From: Lactococcus sp. S-13
GTDB taxonomy: Bacteria; Bacillota; Bacilli; Lactobacillales; Streptococcaceae
Assembly: GCF_004210295.1 (NCBI RefSeq)
Contig: NZ_SDAK01000002.1
Coordinates: 22,768-86,767 of the forward strand
Length of the DNA: 64,000 bases
Reading direction: 5' to 3'
Positions 8,914 through 17,273 of this stretch are shown here, one piece after another. Position numbers and translations under genes: made by a program. The notes below the pieces were generated by a model, which searched no databases, was not told where the DNA came from, and worked only from the letters and a program-made list of their open reading frames with translations. Numbering within the stretch: the first letter of the stretch is position 1; the number at the start of each line of letters is the position of its first letter.

Positions 8914-9981
8914 TTATGAGAGTTGGGTTACTCCATAATTTAACTGATGATTTTCAAATGATAAATTAACTGCTACATCAGAATCCATATAAGAAGTCGC
9001 TGCACTTGAAGCCGCATTCCAACTTGAATAGTTTTGGCTAAAGATAATAGCACCTGTTGTACTATCTCTTACCCACCCTTGATATGTATGCGCCACTGGT
9101 GCTTGAGGTTGTGTCACGGGTTGAGAAGGAGCTGGAGTGCTTGGAGCCTGAGTTGGTGTCGACGGAGCCGCAGGCTGGGAAGGGGCTGGCGTGCTTGGAG
9201 ATTGAACTGGTGCTGAGGGAGACGGAGCAGTGTAATTGCTGCTCCCACCATTTCCTGTAGCAGTTGGAGCTTGAGGCGTTGTTTCAGACGAGCTTGAATT
9301 AGCCGCAGGAGCGTTTGTGCTGTCCACAGAAGAATCGCTATTAGCTTGCGCAGGCGTGCCTTCTGAAGGAGTCTGAGATGAAGGCGCAGGAGTTGTTTTG
9401 GCTTGTTCCTGAGCAGCTTTTGCGGCTTCTTGAGCTTGTTTGTTGCTGGCATCGAAAAGCTTTTGAAGTTGAGCTTTTACATCTCCATCATTTTTATCTT
9501 TTAAAGCACTAATCGCTTGTGCTGCCGCCTTTTGTTTAGTGGCATCATTAGCGTGTTTCTGATAGTCACTCACTGCTGTTTGAGCAGTTTTAATCAGAGC
9601 AAGACGAGCATTCAAAGTTTTAACCAAATCAGTATCTTTAGTTTTTTCTTTTTGATCCGTCAATTTAGCAATCGCATCATTGACCACTTTAATTGAAGCA
9701 TCACTTGGATTTGTGGTTGCTGTAGCTAAAAGTGTCGCAACTTGTTTTTGTTGAGCGGTTTCTTTATCATGAGCTAATTTTTCTGCAGCAGCTTTTTTAT
9801 CCGCTTCGAGCTTGGCTTCATGAGCTTTTACTTGTGCGACGTGTTGGGCATGGACAGTATTATTGTGATTGACTACTCCTGCTGTAATTCCTCCAACAAG
9901 AAGGACTCCAATAACAGCTGATGTTGTTATAATTTGTTTTTTGCTAAATTTCTCATTGATTTGTTCCACAATATTCTTCAT
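8914..9981 (-). CDS. Membrane-anchored coiled-coil surface protein, 355 aa
   Basis: The N-terminus is basic with one transmembrane or signal segment (about residues 18-37). Residues 45-200 are Lys/Glu/Ala-rich and should form a long coiled coil. A Pro/Ser/Thr-rich linker follows (residues 200-295), then a compact C-terminal domain of about 55 residues with aromatic residues (GWVRD and SYMDSD regions). It has no LPXTG. The layout resembles wall-spanning proteins of lactic-acid-bacterial conjugation regions. It lies upstream of the adhesin in the same orientation with its own terminator. Function unknown. Confidence 0.7.
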   Translation of the reverse strand: MKNIVEQINEKFSKKQIITTSAVIGVLLVGGITAGVVNHNNTVHAQHVAQVKAHEAKLEADKKAAAEKLAHDKETAQQKQVATLLATATTNPSDASIKVVNDAIAKLTDQKEKTKDTDLVKTLNARLALIKTAQTAVSDYQKHANDATKQKAAAQAISALKDKNDGDVKAQLQKLFDASNKQAQEAAKAAQEQAKTTPAPSSQTPSEGTPAQANSDSSVDSTNAPAANSSSSETTPQAPTATGNGGSSNYTAPSPSAPVQSPSTPAPSQPAAPSTPTQAPSTPAPSQPVTQPQAPVAHTYQGWVRDSTTGAIIFSQNYSSWNAASSAATSYMDSDVAVNLSFENHQLNYGVTQLS

Positions 9982-9998
9982 AACGTTTCCCCGTAATC

Positions 9999-10451
9999 CT
10001 ATTTATTCTTCTGCTCATCCCAAGAAGCAAATTCTTTCATCATTCCGCTTGCAGTTGCCTCGTTCATTTCAGGAACAAAAATTTCTCTGCCTGTACGCAT
10101 TCCTTTGAATTGCTTTTCAAGCATTTCAGAATAGACCCCTTGCTCAAATAATGCTTTGTTGACTGCCTCCATCGGTTGTCCATAAGCTTTTCTCTCACAA
10201 ATAAGTTCTCCATCCTTTTTAAACGAAGCAATCGCTTGAAATTCTGACTCAAAAAAAGTGACAACTTGAATTGCAGCTTTCTCGTCCCCACGCATTCTTG
10301 CTACGGTGCTATTTTTTTCAACATAAGCAGGCAAGGGAGATAATTCAGTATCAGATAAACCTTCTTCTGTGCGAGGCGAATAGATTCTAAACTCAAATTC
10401 ACTCTCTCTATGCTCTGCCATTACTCTTAAAACATCTATTGCTTTAATCAT
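9999..10451 (-). CDS. Hypothetical protein, 150 aa
   Basis: A soluble alpha/beta protein with no signal peptide or membrane helix. It begins MIKAIDVLRV and contains a charged middle region. I do not recognise the family. A GGGAGAG ribosome binding site precedes the ATG, and the stop is 18 nt before the start of the 355-aa surface protein, so the two are probably cotranscribed. Confidence 0.6.
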   Translation of the reverse strand: MIKAIDVLRVMAEHRESEFEFRIYSPRTEEGLSDTELSPLPAYVEKNSTVARMRGDEKAAIQVVTFFESEFQAIASFKKDGELICERKAYGQPMEAVNKALFEQGVYSEMLEKQFKGMRTGREIFVPEMNEATASGMMKEFASWDEQKNK

Positions 10452-10484
10452 TAAACTCTCCCATCCTTTTTATTATAAGTATTT

Positions 10485-10673
10485 TTACCAACCCATTTTT
10501 TTTGTTTTAATTATAAAATCTCTTGTTTTATAAAAAAGTTTAGTTAATCCAATGAGTAAAACACCCATTAAAAACATAAAAACAAACATTACCCTGACCA
10601 TCACATTGAGAAAAACAGATAAAAAAGCACCAATTCCTAAAATGATAATCACTATTACAGCTAAAAACATCAT
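10485..10673 (-). CDS. Small two-helix membrane protein, 62 aa
   Basis: The product is almost entirely two hydrophobic helices (residues 3-25 and 27-48) with a short basic tail. The ribosome binding site AAAGGAG is well placed before tandem ATG codons. It is the first gene after the putative structured RNA and heads the run of minus-strand surface genes. Function unknown. Confidence 0.55.
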   Translation of the reverse strand: MMFLAVIVIIILGIGAFLSVFLNVMVRVMFVFMFLMGVLLIGLTKLFYKTRDFIIKTKKMGW

Positions 10674-10757
10674 GTTTACTCCTTTTTTTGTATATATTTC
10701 TTTTTAATTTCATTAAGTATAACATTTTTAATGATTTTTTTTAAAACATATTGGTCG

Positions 10758-11312
10758 TCCTTTGGACGTTAATAAAATTTACGCAAGGTTTCTAGTTAAC
10801 CCCTAACTCTGAGGCTCCTTTACGCATTCAGCGACCTCAACTGTGGCAATGTTCACCCTGACCCGCAGGCAGTAGGTTTTCTCCCAATGTTTTCTCACAT
10901 CTAGGCGTCCCGACTTCTCTCATTGGCAAGTCTTGCTGTTATTGGACTGATTACGTATACGTGCCATCAATGGACACGGTGTGATTTCACCCAAAAGGGA
11001 AGAAGAAAGCCTAATCAACTGACACTCCCCTTTTGCCCCCTTTAGTAGCCACGCTGATGAGGGGGGCGGTCATTAACCAAGCTCAATTGATAGCATCTTA
11101 ACCGAGTTAATGCCGACTATTCAAATTTTCAAAGATCAAATTCCATTTGCTTTGACTTCTTGTGTTTAGCCTACTTCTACCTCCCCCTTGAATCAAAGAA
11201 GTGAAGCAACATTCTTAAATGTTTAATGTTCCACAAAGCGGGAATATAGGAAATAAAGGCGTCGAAACCTTTTCGTAATTTTTTTGCTCCCAGCGAGCCT
11301 ATTTCCTTTTTG
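10758..11312 (-). ncRNA. Putative large structured non-coding RNA (ROOL/GOLLD-like class)
   Basis: About 550 nt between two minus-strand genes has no meaningful ORF on either strand but is visibly more GC-rich than the AT-rich gaps elsewhere, typical of structured RNA. Read on the minus strand the 5' part GGAAATAGGC can pair with GCCTTTATTTCC about 45 nt later, and the 3' end contains CGTCC-AAA-GGACG. Internal GC-rich blocks such as GGGGGCAAAAGGGG are also present. Length and setting (mobile DNA of a lactic acid bacterium, tRNA-like elements nearby) suit the large ornate RNAs ROOL or GOLLD, but I cannot match a consensus by eye. Strand is inferred from neighbours. Confidence 0.45.
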
Positions 11313-11328
11313 ATTTTTAGTACATGAG

Positions 11329-11697
11329 CTAGAATGAATATTTTTTTCTCACTCGGCTTATCCCTTTGCCTGTCGAGTAAAGTGGTGAATTGTGATTAAC
11401 TCTTTCAGCAATGACCGTCTTACCGAATTTGATCTGCACAATTTCTTTGAACACTCTATGATTGGTTAAACTCACATGGCAAAATTCTTTTCCCCTTTTG
11501 ATAATAACTAATGGATAAGCGATACGCCCTTGTTCGCCACTTTGGAAAATAATTGTCTTACCATTTAGTCTTTTCAACTGTCTTGGTTGTATGATTGCTC
11601 CTTTAGAAAATATATCCATCACAAATCCCTTTCTTTTTCCCTCATCAAGCCTCAATGGTTCATTTAAAATATCTTTTATTATTTTCTTTGTTCCCAC
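11329..11697 (-). CDS. Hypothetical basic protein, 122 aa
   Basis: A small basic protein with no membrane segment and a predominantly beta-strand pattern in its middle (KRLNGKTIIFQS..., YPLVIIKRG). I do not recognise it. It lies between the candidate structured RNA and the coiled-coil 103-aa gene, all on the minus strand, so it may share a transcript with them. Confidence 0.5.
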   Translation of the reverse strand: MGTKKIIKDILNEPLRLDEGKRKGFVMDIFSKGAIIQPRQLKRLNGKTIIFQSGEQGRIAYPLVIIKRGKEFCHVSLTNHRVFKEIVQIKFGKTVIAERVNHNSPLYSTGKGISRVRKKYSF

Positions 11698-11722
11698 GAA
11701 TCAATTTTTCGTGTAATCCAAC

Positions 11723-12034
11723 CTACATTCCAATCGCTGCGAGCGCTTGCTCTGCATATATTGATGCAACACTTGCCTTTGAAGAATTGTTGAAATCATC
11801 TATGGACACTTCAGCTATTCCATCTGATATTTCTGTCAGTGCCTTTTTCATGGCTTCGTTATCTTTTTTGAGCTTTTCAACTTCTCTTTCGGCAGCTAAT
11901 TTTTCTTGATGAAGCTGCACAAATTCTGAAGCAGTGACTAGCTGCATTTTTTCGTCTCTAATTTTCTGAATCGAATCTGACTTATAAGCTTTAAGATAAT
12001 TCTCTAAACAATCTTTTACAGTTCCTTCTGCCAT
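11723..12034 (-). CDS. Hypothetical coiled-coil protein, 103 aa
   Basis: The central part (about residues 40-72) is a Lys/Glu-rich heptad pattern (AEREVEKLKKDNEAM) predicting a coiled coil; the ends are soluble. No known family recognised. Gaps of 13 nt to the upstream zinc-ribbon gene and 25 nt to the downstream 122-aa gene suggest an operon. Confidence 0.5.
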   Translation of the reverse strand: MAEGTVKDCLENYLKAYKSDSIQKIRDEKMQLVTASEFVQLHQEKLAAEREVEKLKKDNEAMKKALTEISDGIAEVSIDDFNNSSKASVASIYAEQALAAIGM

Positions 12035-12047
12035 AAATAATCCCTCT

Positions 12048-12203
12048 TTATTTTCTACTGCACTCCAAGCATTGGGTCACATGACCTCTTGTTTCTGTGA
12101 TCTCACTCTCTTTTTTACCCTTCTGACAATATTGACAAATGTTTTGATAGCTTGGTAACTGATGAATTTGACCGCATTCCTTACACGTTTTATCCCCTTT
12201 CAT
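12048..12203 (-). CDS. Small zinc-ribbon protein, 51 aa
   Basis: The product has CKEC, CQYC and CLEC cysteine pairs, the pattern of a small zinc ribbon that could bind nucleic acid. A longer reading frame runs back to 12452, but that would cross a tRNA-like element, and the ATG at 12203 starts exactly before the first zinc knuckle, so I use the shorter start. It is the first protein gene after the tRNA-like elements on this strand. Confidence 0.5.
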   Translation of the reverse strand: MKGDKTCKECGQIHQLPSYQNICQYCQKGKKESEITETRGHVTQCLECSRK

Positions 12204-12387
12204 TGATTGCCTCCAATTGTATTCTAAAAACCGCATTAACGGAAAAACCCTATCCTCATTTAAAGAGAATAGAGTGCTTATCATCAGCAAGAACTGCTTC
12301 GCTAATTTAGATCCCCATATCTCCCGTATGATATCAATGCCACTTATTTTAAATTTGACATTAGGATAAATTAAATTTGTTTTGAAT

Positions 12388-12463
12388 AGCACTGACAGGA
12401 GTCGAACCTGCGATAAACTATATACGGGATGTTTATAGAATATCATTACCAATAATCAGTGCT
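12388..12463 (-). tRNA. tRNA-like element with a non-canonical anticodon domain
   Basis: On the minus strand the 76-nt segment begins AGCACTG and ends CAGTGCT, a perfect 7-bp acceptor stem. It contains a T-arm GCAGG-TTCGACT-CCTGT and a D-loop-like TTGGTAA. Between D and T arms the fold is unclear: a weak stem gives a loop with TAT, leaving a long variable region, so I cannot name an anticodon. It may be a divergent mobile-element tRNA or a tRNA-like part of a larger RNA. Confidence 0.45.
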
Positions 12464-12503
12464 GCCTTTAGCAATTGCTAACTTCTAGGGAAGCCCTAGA
12501 AAT

Positions 12504-12561
12504 GCCTATCAGAGGAGTTGAACCTCTTTGTGATCGTTGTTCCCAAGTGAACGAGACAGGT
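12504..12561 (-). tRNA. tRNA-like element lacking an anticodon arm
   Basis: On the minus strand ACCTGTC and GATAGGC form an acceptor stem with six of seven pairs, enclosing a D-arm-like hairpin GTTC-ACTTGG-GAAC and a clear T-arm AGAGG-TTCAACT-CCTCT. Only about 11 nt separate D and T arms, too few for an anticodon arm. It is therefore a degenerate tRNA or a tRNA-mimic. It lies about 40 nt upstream of the other tRNA-like element, with a small hairpin (TTCTAGGG...CCCTAGAA) between them. Confidence 0.4.
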
Positions 12562-12701
12562 GTTTAAGCCATGTTTAAGTAAATTATAAAGTAAGGGGTA
12601 TGGTTTAATGGATAAAAATGTTATAATGAGGGTTGGTATTATAAGAGAAATAGTACTCTAATTTTAGCTTTTATCATCTAAAAATAGGCTATTTTTATCC
12701 A

Positions 12702-12744
12702 TTACTCTTGATTTCTTGTTTAAACAAGAGTTGAGAGTTTTTTT
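12702..12744 (+). terminator. Intrinsic terminator, plus strand
   Basis: A nested inverted repeat (ACTCT...AGAGT around CTTGTTTAAACAAG) is followed by seven T. A TATAAT at about 12630 upstream on the same strand would give a roughly 100-nt transcript without an ORF, possibly a small RNA. I see no gene that clearly needs this terminator. Confidence 0.45.
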
Positions 12745-12923
12745 GTGAATTCCAAATATTATGGATTTCGCTTTTTAAAGGTACCATAAAGCTTGATAGG
12801 GAAAGTGTTGTTCGGGTTTTTTTAAATGCTTAGTAACAAGAAGTTTTCTTTTTCCCTATAAATACATAATATACCTTTTTGCGTATATTGTCAACTATTA
12901 ATTTGGAAAAAGGAAATTTTTTT

Positions 12924-13241
12924 ATGAGTCTACCAGAACGGTTAAAAATTCTTAGAAAAGAACATAAAATAACACAAAAAAATCTTGCAATAAAACTTGG
13001 AATAGCCCAGCCTAGAATACTAGAGTGGGAAAAAGGAAAGAGAACTCCTAATAAAGATAGCCTAGAAAAACTTGCAAAAGTATTTAATGTTTCTGTTAGT
13101 TACCTTTTGGGAGAGACAAACATCCGTTCAGCAAATAAGATAAATGAACTAATGGAACATCTTTCTGAACCAAGCCAAGAAAGGGTAATAAGTTTTGCCC
13201 AAAAATTATTTGAAGAAGAAGAAAAAAATAGGACTCCTTAG
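12924..13241 (+). CDS. XRE-family HTH repressor, 105 aa
   Basis: A Cro/C1-type helix-turn-helix occupies residues 5-60 (LKILRKEHKITQKNLAIKLG with the following SVSYLLGE hallmark), followed by a short helical tail. I chose the ATG at 12924, preceded by AAAAGGAAA, rather than the frame's earlier ATG at 12879, because the HTH domain starts immediately. It sits about 90 nt upstream of the RepB iterons and may regulate replication or neighbouring genes. Confidence 0.75.
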   Translation: MSLPERLKILRKEHKITQKNLAIKLGIAQPRILEWEKGKRTPNKDSLEKLAKVFNVSVSYLLGETNIRSANKINELMEHLSEPSQERVISFAQKLFEEEEKNRTP

Positions 13242-13333
13242 AGTCCCTTTTAATTTATTTATATTATATATTTTGTCTTTTGTTCTTTTGGGAAAAAATG
13301 TAAGCTTATTTTCATTGCCTATACAGCATTAAA

Positions 13334-13406
13334 TACCTACAAAATACTGTGTATTCACCTACAAAAAACTGTGTATTCACCTACAAAAAACTGTGTTAGC
13401 CCCTAC
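13334..13406 (+). repeat. Theta replication origin: 3.5 tandem 22-bp iterons
   Basis: Three 22-bp units based on CACCTACAAAAAACTGTGTATT lie head to tail, followed by a half unit (CCCCTAC). The first unit has two or three changes. This is the standard origin layout upstream of lactococcal theta-type repB; RepB binds the iterons to start replication and usually autoregulates through a nearby inverted repeat. Confidence 0.85.
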
Positions 13407-13475
13407 TTTTAAATTGACGATGTAGGTGTGTTGTGTTAATATTAGGCTAAGTAAAACACTTTAGGAGTTATACCT

Positions 13476-14630
13476 ATGCTAGAACAGAAAAATACTGAAG
13501 AATTACAATATCAATTAGAATTGAACTCAAGAAAAGTAGCGCAACACAATGATTTAATTACAAGTGTCGCAAAAATGGATAAAACACCATTAAAAATTTT
13601 TGAGTTAGCAGTATCATGTATTGATACTAAAAACCCTCCCAAAGACAATATTGTGTATTTATCCAAAAAAGAGGTATTTGATTTTTTTAAAGTAACTGAT
13701 AATGATAAACATACTCGTTTTAGAGAAGCGATTGAAAAAATGCAAAAGACTGCTTATTTTGAGATAAGAGAAGAACAAAAAAAGGGATTTAAGTTTAGAA
13801 GTATAATACCAATTCCAGAAGTAGAGTGGACAGATTATAGTGATGAGGTATTGATCCGTTTTGATATAGCTATCATGCCTTACCTAATAGAATTAGGGAC
13901 TAAGTTTACTCAATATGCTATTTCAGATATAATTGAGCTTCAAAGTAAGTACAGTATAATTTTGTATAAATGGTTTTGTATGTTTTATAATCAATTTGAA
14001 ACTTACCAATTTTCAGGCGAACGTAATCAAGCACAACTTTACGATTTAAATAACCCTAAAATATCTGTAAATAAATTGAGAGAGTTAACAGATACGTTGG
14101 AAGATTATAAGAGGTTCGATAATTTTGAAAAGCGAGTAATCAAAGATGCAATAAATGAAATTAGCCTTCATACTCATTTTAATATCACTTATGAAAAAAT
14201 AAAAAAAGGGAGATCAATCGACTCAATCCAGTTTCATATCGTCAAGAAAATAAATTGGAAAGATGAAAATTATAAACGTAATGATGTACAAGCACAATTG
14301 ACCGAAGAACAAAAACAAGCTCAAAATCAGGTTAATTATGCGGTAGCAGTCTCCAATCCATTAACTATGAAGCTTATCACCGCTTCTTTATTGTCTGCAG
14401 CAGATATTGCAAATCAAGATACAATTTTAGGACTTGCTGAGAGTGTTTATCCGATTTATGATAAACTTGTGAAGGAACTAGGGGAAGATGCGTTAGAAAC
14501 GCACATGAGTTACGTAAGAAAAAAAATGGTTGACTATACAGAAACAAAGAAAAATATTGTTAAATATTTAAGTGTAGCAGCAACGCAATACCTTAATTCA
14601 AGATTGAGCCAGCAAGAAATTAGAAAATAG
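13476..14630 (+). CDS. repB: Replication initiator RepB (Rep_3 family), 384 aa
   Basis: This initiator binds the 22-bp iterons just upstream and starts theta replication. The N-terminal 250 residues show the Rep_3 winged-helix pattern (HNDLITSVAKMDKTPLKIFE, then the second domain with SKYSIILYKWFCMF and LTDTLEDYKRFDNFEKRVI), and the variable C-terminal part is helical. Length matches lactococcal RepB proteins. The start ATG follows TTAGGAG. It is the first of two full replication genes in this window. Confidence 0.9.
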   Translation: MLEQKNTEELQYQLELNSRKVAQHNDLITSVAKMDKTPLKIFELAVSCIDTKNPPKDNIVYLSKKEVFDFFKVTDNDKHTRFREAIEKMQKTAYFEIREEQKKGFKFRSIIPIPEVEWTDYSDEVLIRFDIAIMPYLIELGTKFTQYAISDIIELQSKYSIILYKWFCMFYNQFETYQFSGERNQAQLYDLNNPKISVNKLRELTDTLEDYKRFDNFEKRVIKDAINEISLHTHFNITYEKIKKGRSIDSIQFHIVKKINWKDENYKRNDVQAQLTEEQKQAQNQVNYAVAVSNPLTMKLITASLLSAADIANQDTILGLAESVYPIYDKLVKELGEDALETHMSYVRKKMVDYTETKKNIVKYLSVAATQYLNSRLSQQEIRK

Positions 14631-14665
14631 AGCTACAATTCTATCTGCAAAAAGAGGTGAATAAG

Positions 14666-14737
14666 ATGGTTCAACTAAATGAAAACACAAGGATAATTGG
14701 GAAAGTTGTAGAAGCTTTTACCCCAATTAAAAAATAG
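14666..14737 (+). CDS. Small peptide downstream of repB, 23 aa
   Basis: A short ORF with a good ribosome binding site (AGAGGTG) 29 nt after the repB stop. It could be a truncated remnant of the gene that often follows lactococcal repB. A hairpin with arms AAAAAAGTGAAAATCAAC and GTTGATTTTCACTTTTTT follows it (about 14747-14790) and looks like the operon terminator. Confidence 0.35.
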   Translation: MVQLNENTRIIGKVVEAFTPIKK

Positions 14738-14858
14738 TATTAAAAAAGTGAAAATCAACGTTTAAAAGATTTGTTGATTTTCACTTTTTTATTCTTGTTA
14801 TTTATTATGTTTTTAAACCCTTTGAAGGATTAGCAGACTAACAACGATGAGGGTTATC

Positions 14859-15053
14859 TTAGAGCTCTTCTAACTCTTCTTTATCAGAATTTTTGGTTGT
14901 TGGTTTCCATATTTTTTCTTTAGGTAACATATTGCTAGAGATATCTCTATACGCTTCTTTAATTCCACTTTTTACAGCCCATTTGATAACAAAGTATAAA
15001 GTAACAAAAAATATAAAACCACTTCCACCGCTAAGACCTAAATTTTCCCACAT
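14859..15053 (-). CDS. Small single-pass membrane protein, 64 aa
   Basis: One transmembrane helix (about residues 11-28) is followed by a charged cytoplasmic tail rich in Lys and Glu. A GAGGAG ribosome binding site precedes the ATG. Similar small single-helix proteins occur near lactococcal plasmid rep genes. Function unknown. Confidence 0.5.
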   Translation of the reverse strand: MWENLGLSGGSGFIFFVTLYFVIKWAVKSGIKEAYRDISSNMLPKEKIWKPTTKNSDKEELEEL

Positions 15054-15404
15054 AATATCTCCTCTTTCAAATTCAATTTATAATTAAATACTAGCCTTCA
15101 TTTTTAGCTAGATTTTAGCATAATGTAAATAATTTAGCAAATAGAGAATAAGGTTTCTCTAAGAGATAATACTCTCTGAAAGAGGTTTGTCTTATATCAA
15201 ATCAGTTTTTGTTGAAGATTTTACTCCTACTGGAAAATTTTTTAGAAAGAAAGTGGGAGTAAATGGAGTCCTTTTATTTTTATGTTTGAAAAAATACGTC
15301 AGTTATTTTGTTAAAAATAAATAGTTAATAGTTATATATAATAGTTACAGTTACAGTTACAGTTAAGGGGCGATTTTAAGGCTTAACCATGCGGTTTCTA
15401 GAGG

Positions 15405-15692
15405 TTATAATCGTAAAAATGTTGTACTGAGGAGTAAAAATGTTGTACTGAGGAGTAAAAATGTTGTACTGAGGAGTAAAAATGTTGTAGGTATGTCGTA
15501 AAAATTGCGTATTAGTTCCTAAAAATGTTGTAGGTATGTCGTAAAAATGTTGCTTATAATCGTAAAAAAGTTGTTTATGGTCGTAAAAATGTTGCTTATA
15601 ATCGTAAAAATGTTGTATTTGTACTGGACATAATGGTAAAAAAAGTGTATATTAAAAAAAATAGCTTTCAAATCGTAAAAATGTTGTACTTT
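15405..15692 (+). repeat. Second replication origin: about ten short iterons
   Basis: The motif (T)CGTAAAAATGTTG or GTAAAAATGTTG recurs about ten times in the same direction at irregular spacing; four copies share the longer context TGTACTGAGGA. A few copies carry one change. This is immediately upstream of the second rep gene and is the likely binding site of that initiator. A short TTACAG tandem repeat lies just before it (about 15345-15365). The rest of the gap 15054-15856 holds no gene that I can see. Confidence 0.75.
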
Positions 15693-15856
15693 TGATGAAG
15701 TTTTCCTTAGATAAAAAGAAAATTTATATAAAAATATGGTTTTTCTACTATGAAAGGCATAAAAAATACACCTTTTTTACGATTATAAGCAGTTTATGGA
15801 TCACGGTACACTTCTAGTACTGTTAAGTACACTTTTAATACTGGTAAAGGAGTCCT

Positions 15857-17215
15857 ATGCAAAATTTTAATCTTTTAGATGAACTTGAGGATGAAGAGAA
15901 ATTTAGAAACGATATTAAATACAGCCGTCAACTTCCAGAGATGTTTTCTACGGAGGATATTAACGCAGCAAGTGAAAATATAACATTTGCTATCTTAGGG
16001 GAATTGAGGGATAGGTACAATGGCGCTGAACCAGTAACCTTTTCCTATCAAGAACTGGCAGAACTTGGTGGCTTGTGGGTAACGAGAAAAAATGGGACTA
16101 AAAGCTTATATAATGGCAAGAGATTACAAAAAATAATGTATGATCTCAATGACGCTCTCAAAAACTTTTCCTACTACCAGGTTAGAGAGACTAATGAAGA
16201 CGGAACTCCTAAGTCTTGGAAGACAATTAATATCTTCAGTATCATAGATTTTGATGGTACAAAAAAAGAGGTAAAATTGACCATCTCGAATGCTGAAATT
16301 AGTCCTCAACAAGTTGATGCCAAAGGGAATATAATCAATAAACCTTTACACGTCTATGATTTGATAAATTCAAAAGATTGGCGAACTGTAAAACATCTTC
16401 AGTACAGTAGGGGGATAAATAACAGTCTACCTTCAAAATATTCAAAAAGAATTTATCGTTTCATCAGCGAATTTAGAGGATTTCCTAAAGGGACTAAGAT
16501 GCGAATAGATGATTTTGACAAGAAAATCTTAAAGATATTAAAAACTGAGGAAGAAGTTTTTAGTAAAAATAGTGAAGTTTTTGATTTAAGAAAAAACAGA
16601 AAAAAATATTTGGAGACAGCAGTAAAAGAGATTTCTGAATTAAGAACAGCTGAGGGTGAGCAAATAGTAAAAAATCTTGATTATGTATACCACATGACGG
16701 GGCGGAGAATTCAATCAATCGAGTTTATTTTTACACCATTTAGTGCAGATTTAACAGGTAATAGTGGTCTTGCATTAACTAAACGTACTTCTTCTCCTGG
16801 TAAAACTAGCCCGTTTGTAGAAGATGCGAAACGGGTTTTAGAGTATTTAAATTACCTATGGAGTGTTGATATTGAACAAAATGATACAGGAATGTTAGTT
16901 TATGTTCCACATAATGGAAGTATCCAATTTGATACTGACGATAGTAAACTTTTACAGCCGATTCATAGTTTATTAGAACATGGTGTGCCTATTGAGGAAC
17001 TATTTCAAGTAGCAGAAATGAAAGCTATTGAGTGGAAGTTCATGAGCCCTGGAATGAATATTAATCTTAAACCAAGTGTTGTTTTTGGACTTAAGTACTC
17101 TGAGTACAGGGTATTTGTGGAATTTTTTAGAAATAATAATTTATCATGGTTCATCTGCGATTTAGATCAACAAGATTTTGAAATTCCTCTTGATGGTCCA
17201 TGGAATGAATGTTAA
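15857..17215 (+). CDS. Second Rep_3-type replication initiator, 452 aa
   Basis: A plasmid initiator clearly different from RepB. The N-terminal half shows the winged-helix Rep pattern (NITFAILGELRDRYNG, later KYSKRIYRFISEFRGF) and the C-terminal third (from about residue 320) is an extra domain. It is preceded by about ten GTAAAAATGTTG iterons and by AAAGGAG at the ATG. Its neighbours on the right are ParA and a small ParB, the usual arrangement in larger low-copy plasmids. Rep identity is well supported; the incompatibility group is not known to me. Confidence 0.8.
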   Translation: MQNFNLLDELEDEEKFRNDIKYSRQLPEMFSTEDINAASENITFAILGELRDRYNGAEPVTFSYQELAELGGLWVTRKNGTKSLYNGKRLQKIMYDLNDALKNFSYYQVRETNEDGTPKSWKTINIFSIIDFDGTKKEVKLTISNAEISPQQVDAKGNIINKPLHVYDLINSKDWRTVKHLQYSRGINNSLPSKYSKRIYRFISEFRGFPKGTKMRIDDFDKKILKILKTEEEVFSKNSEVFDLRKNRKKYLETAVKEISELRTAEGEQIVKNLDYVYHMTGRRIQSIEFIFTPFSADLTGNSGLALTKRTSSPGKTSPFVEDAKRVLEYLNYLWSVDIEQNDTGMLVYVPHNGSIQFDTDDSKLLQPIHSLLEHGVPIEELFQVAEMKAIEWKFMSPGMNINLKPSVVFGLKYSEYRVFVEFFRNNNLSWFICDLDQQDFEIPLDGPWNEC

Positions 17216-17273
17216 AAGTGTATTCGTATTTAATATACGGAAACCCTATTAAATAGCATCCATACACAACAAA

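Noticed and set aside
10758..11312. Group II intron, tmRNA or RNase P RNA
   Set aside because: I see no domain V, no GGxGGCxxTT-type tmRNA start or tag ORF, and no RNase P core motifs.
12204..12452. N-terminal extension of the small zinc-ribbon gene
   Set aside because: It runs through the tRNA-like element and has no domain; the ATG at 12203 fits the zinc-ribbon start.
15405..15692. CRISPR array
   Set aside because: The repeats are short (12-14 nt), uneven in spacing and adjacent to a rep gene; they are iterons, and no cas gene is present.
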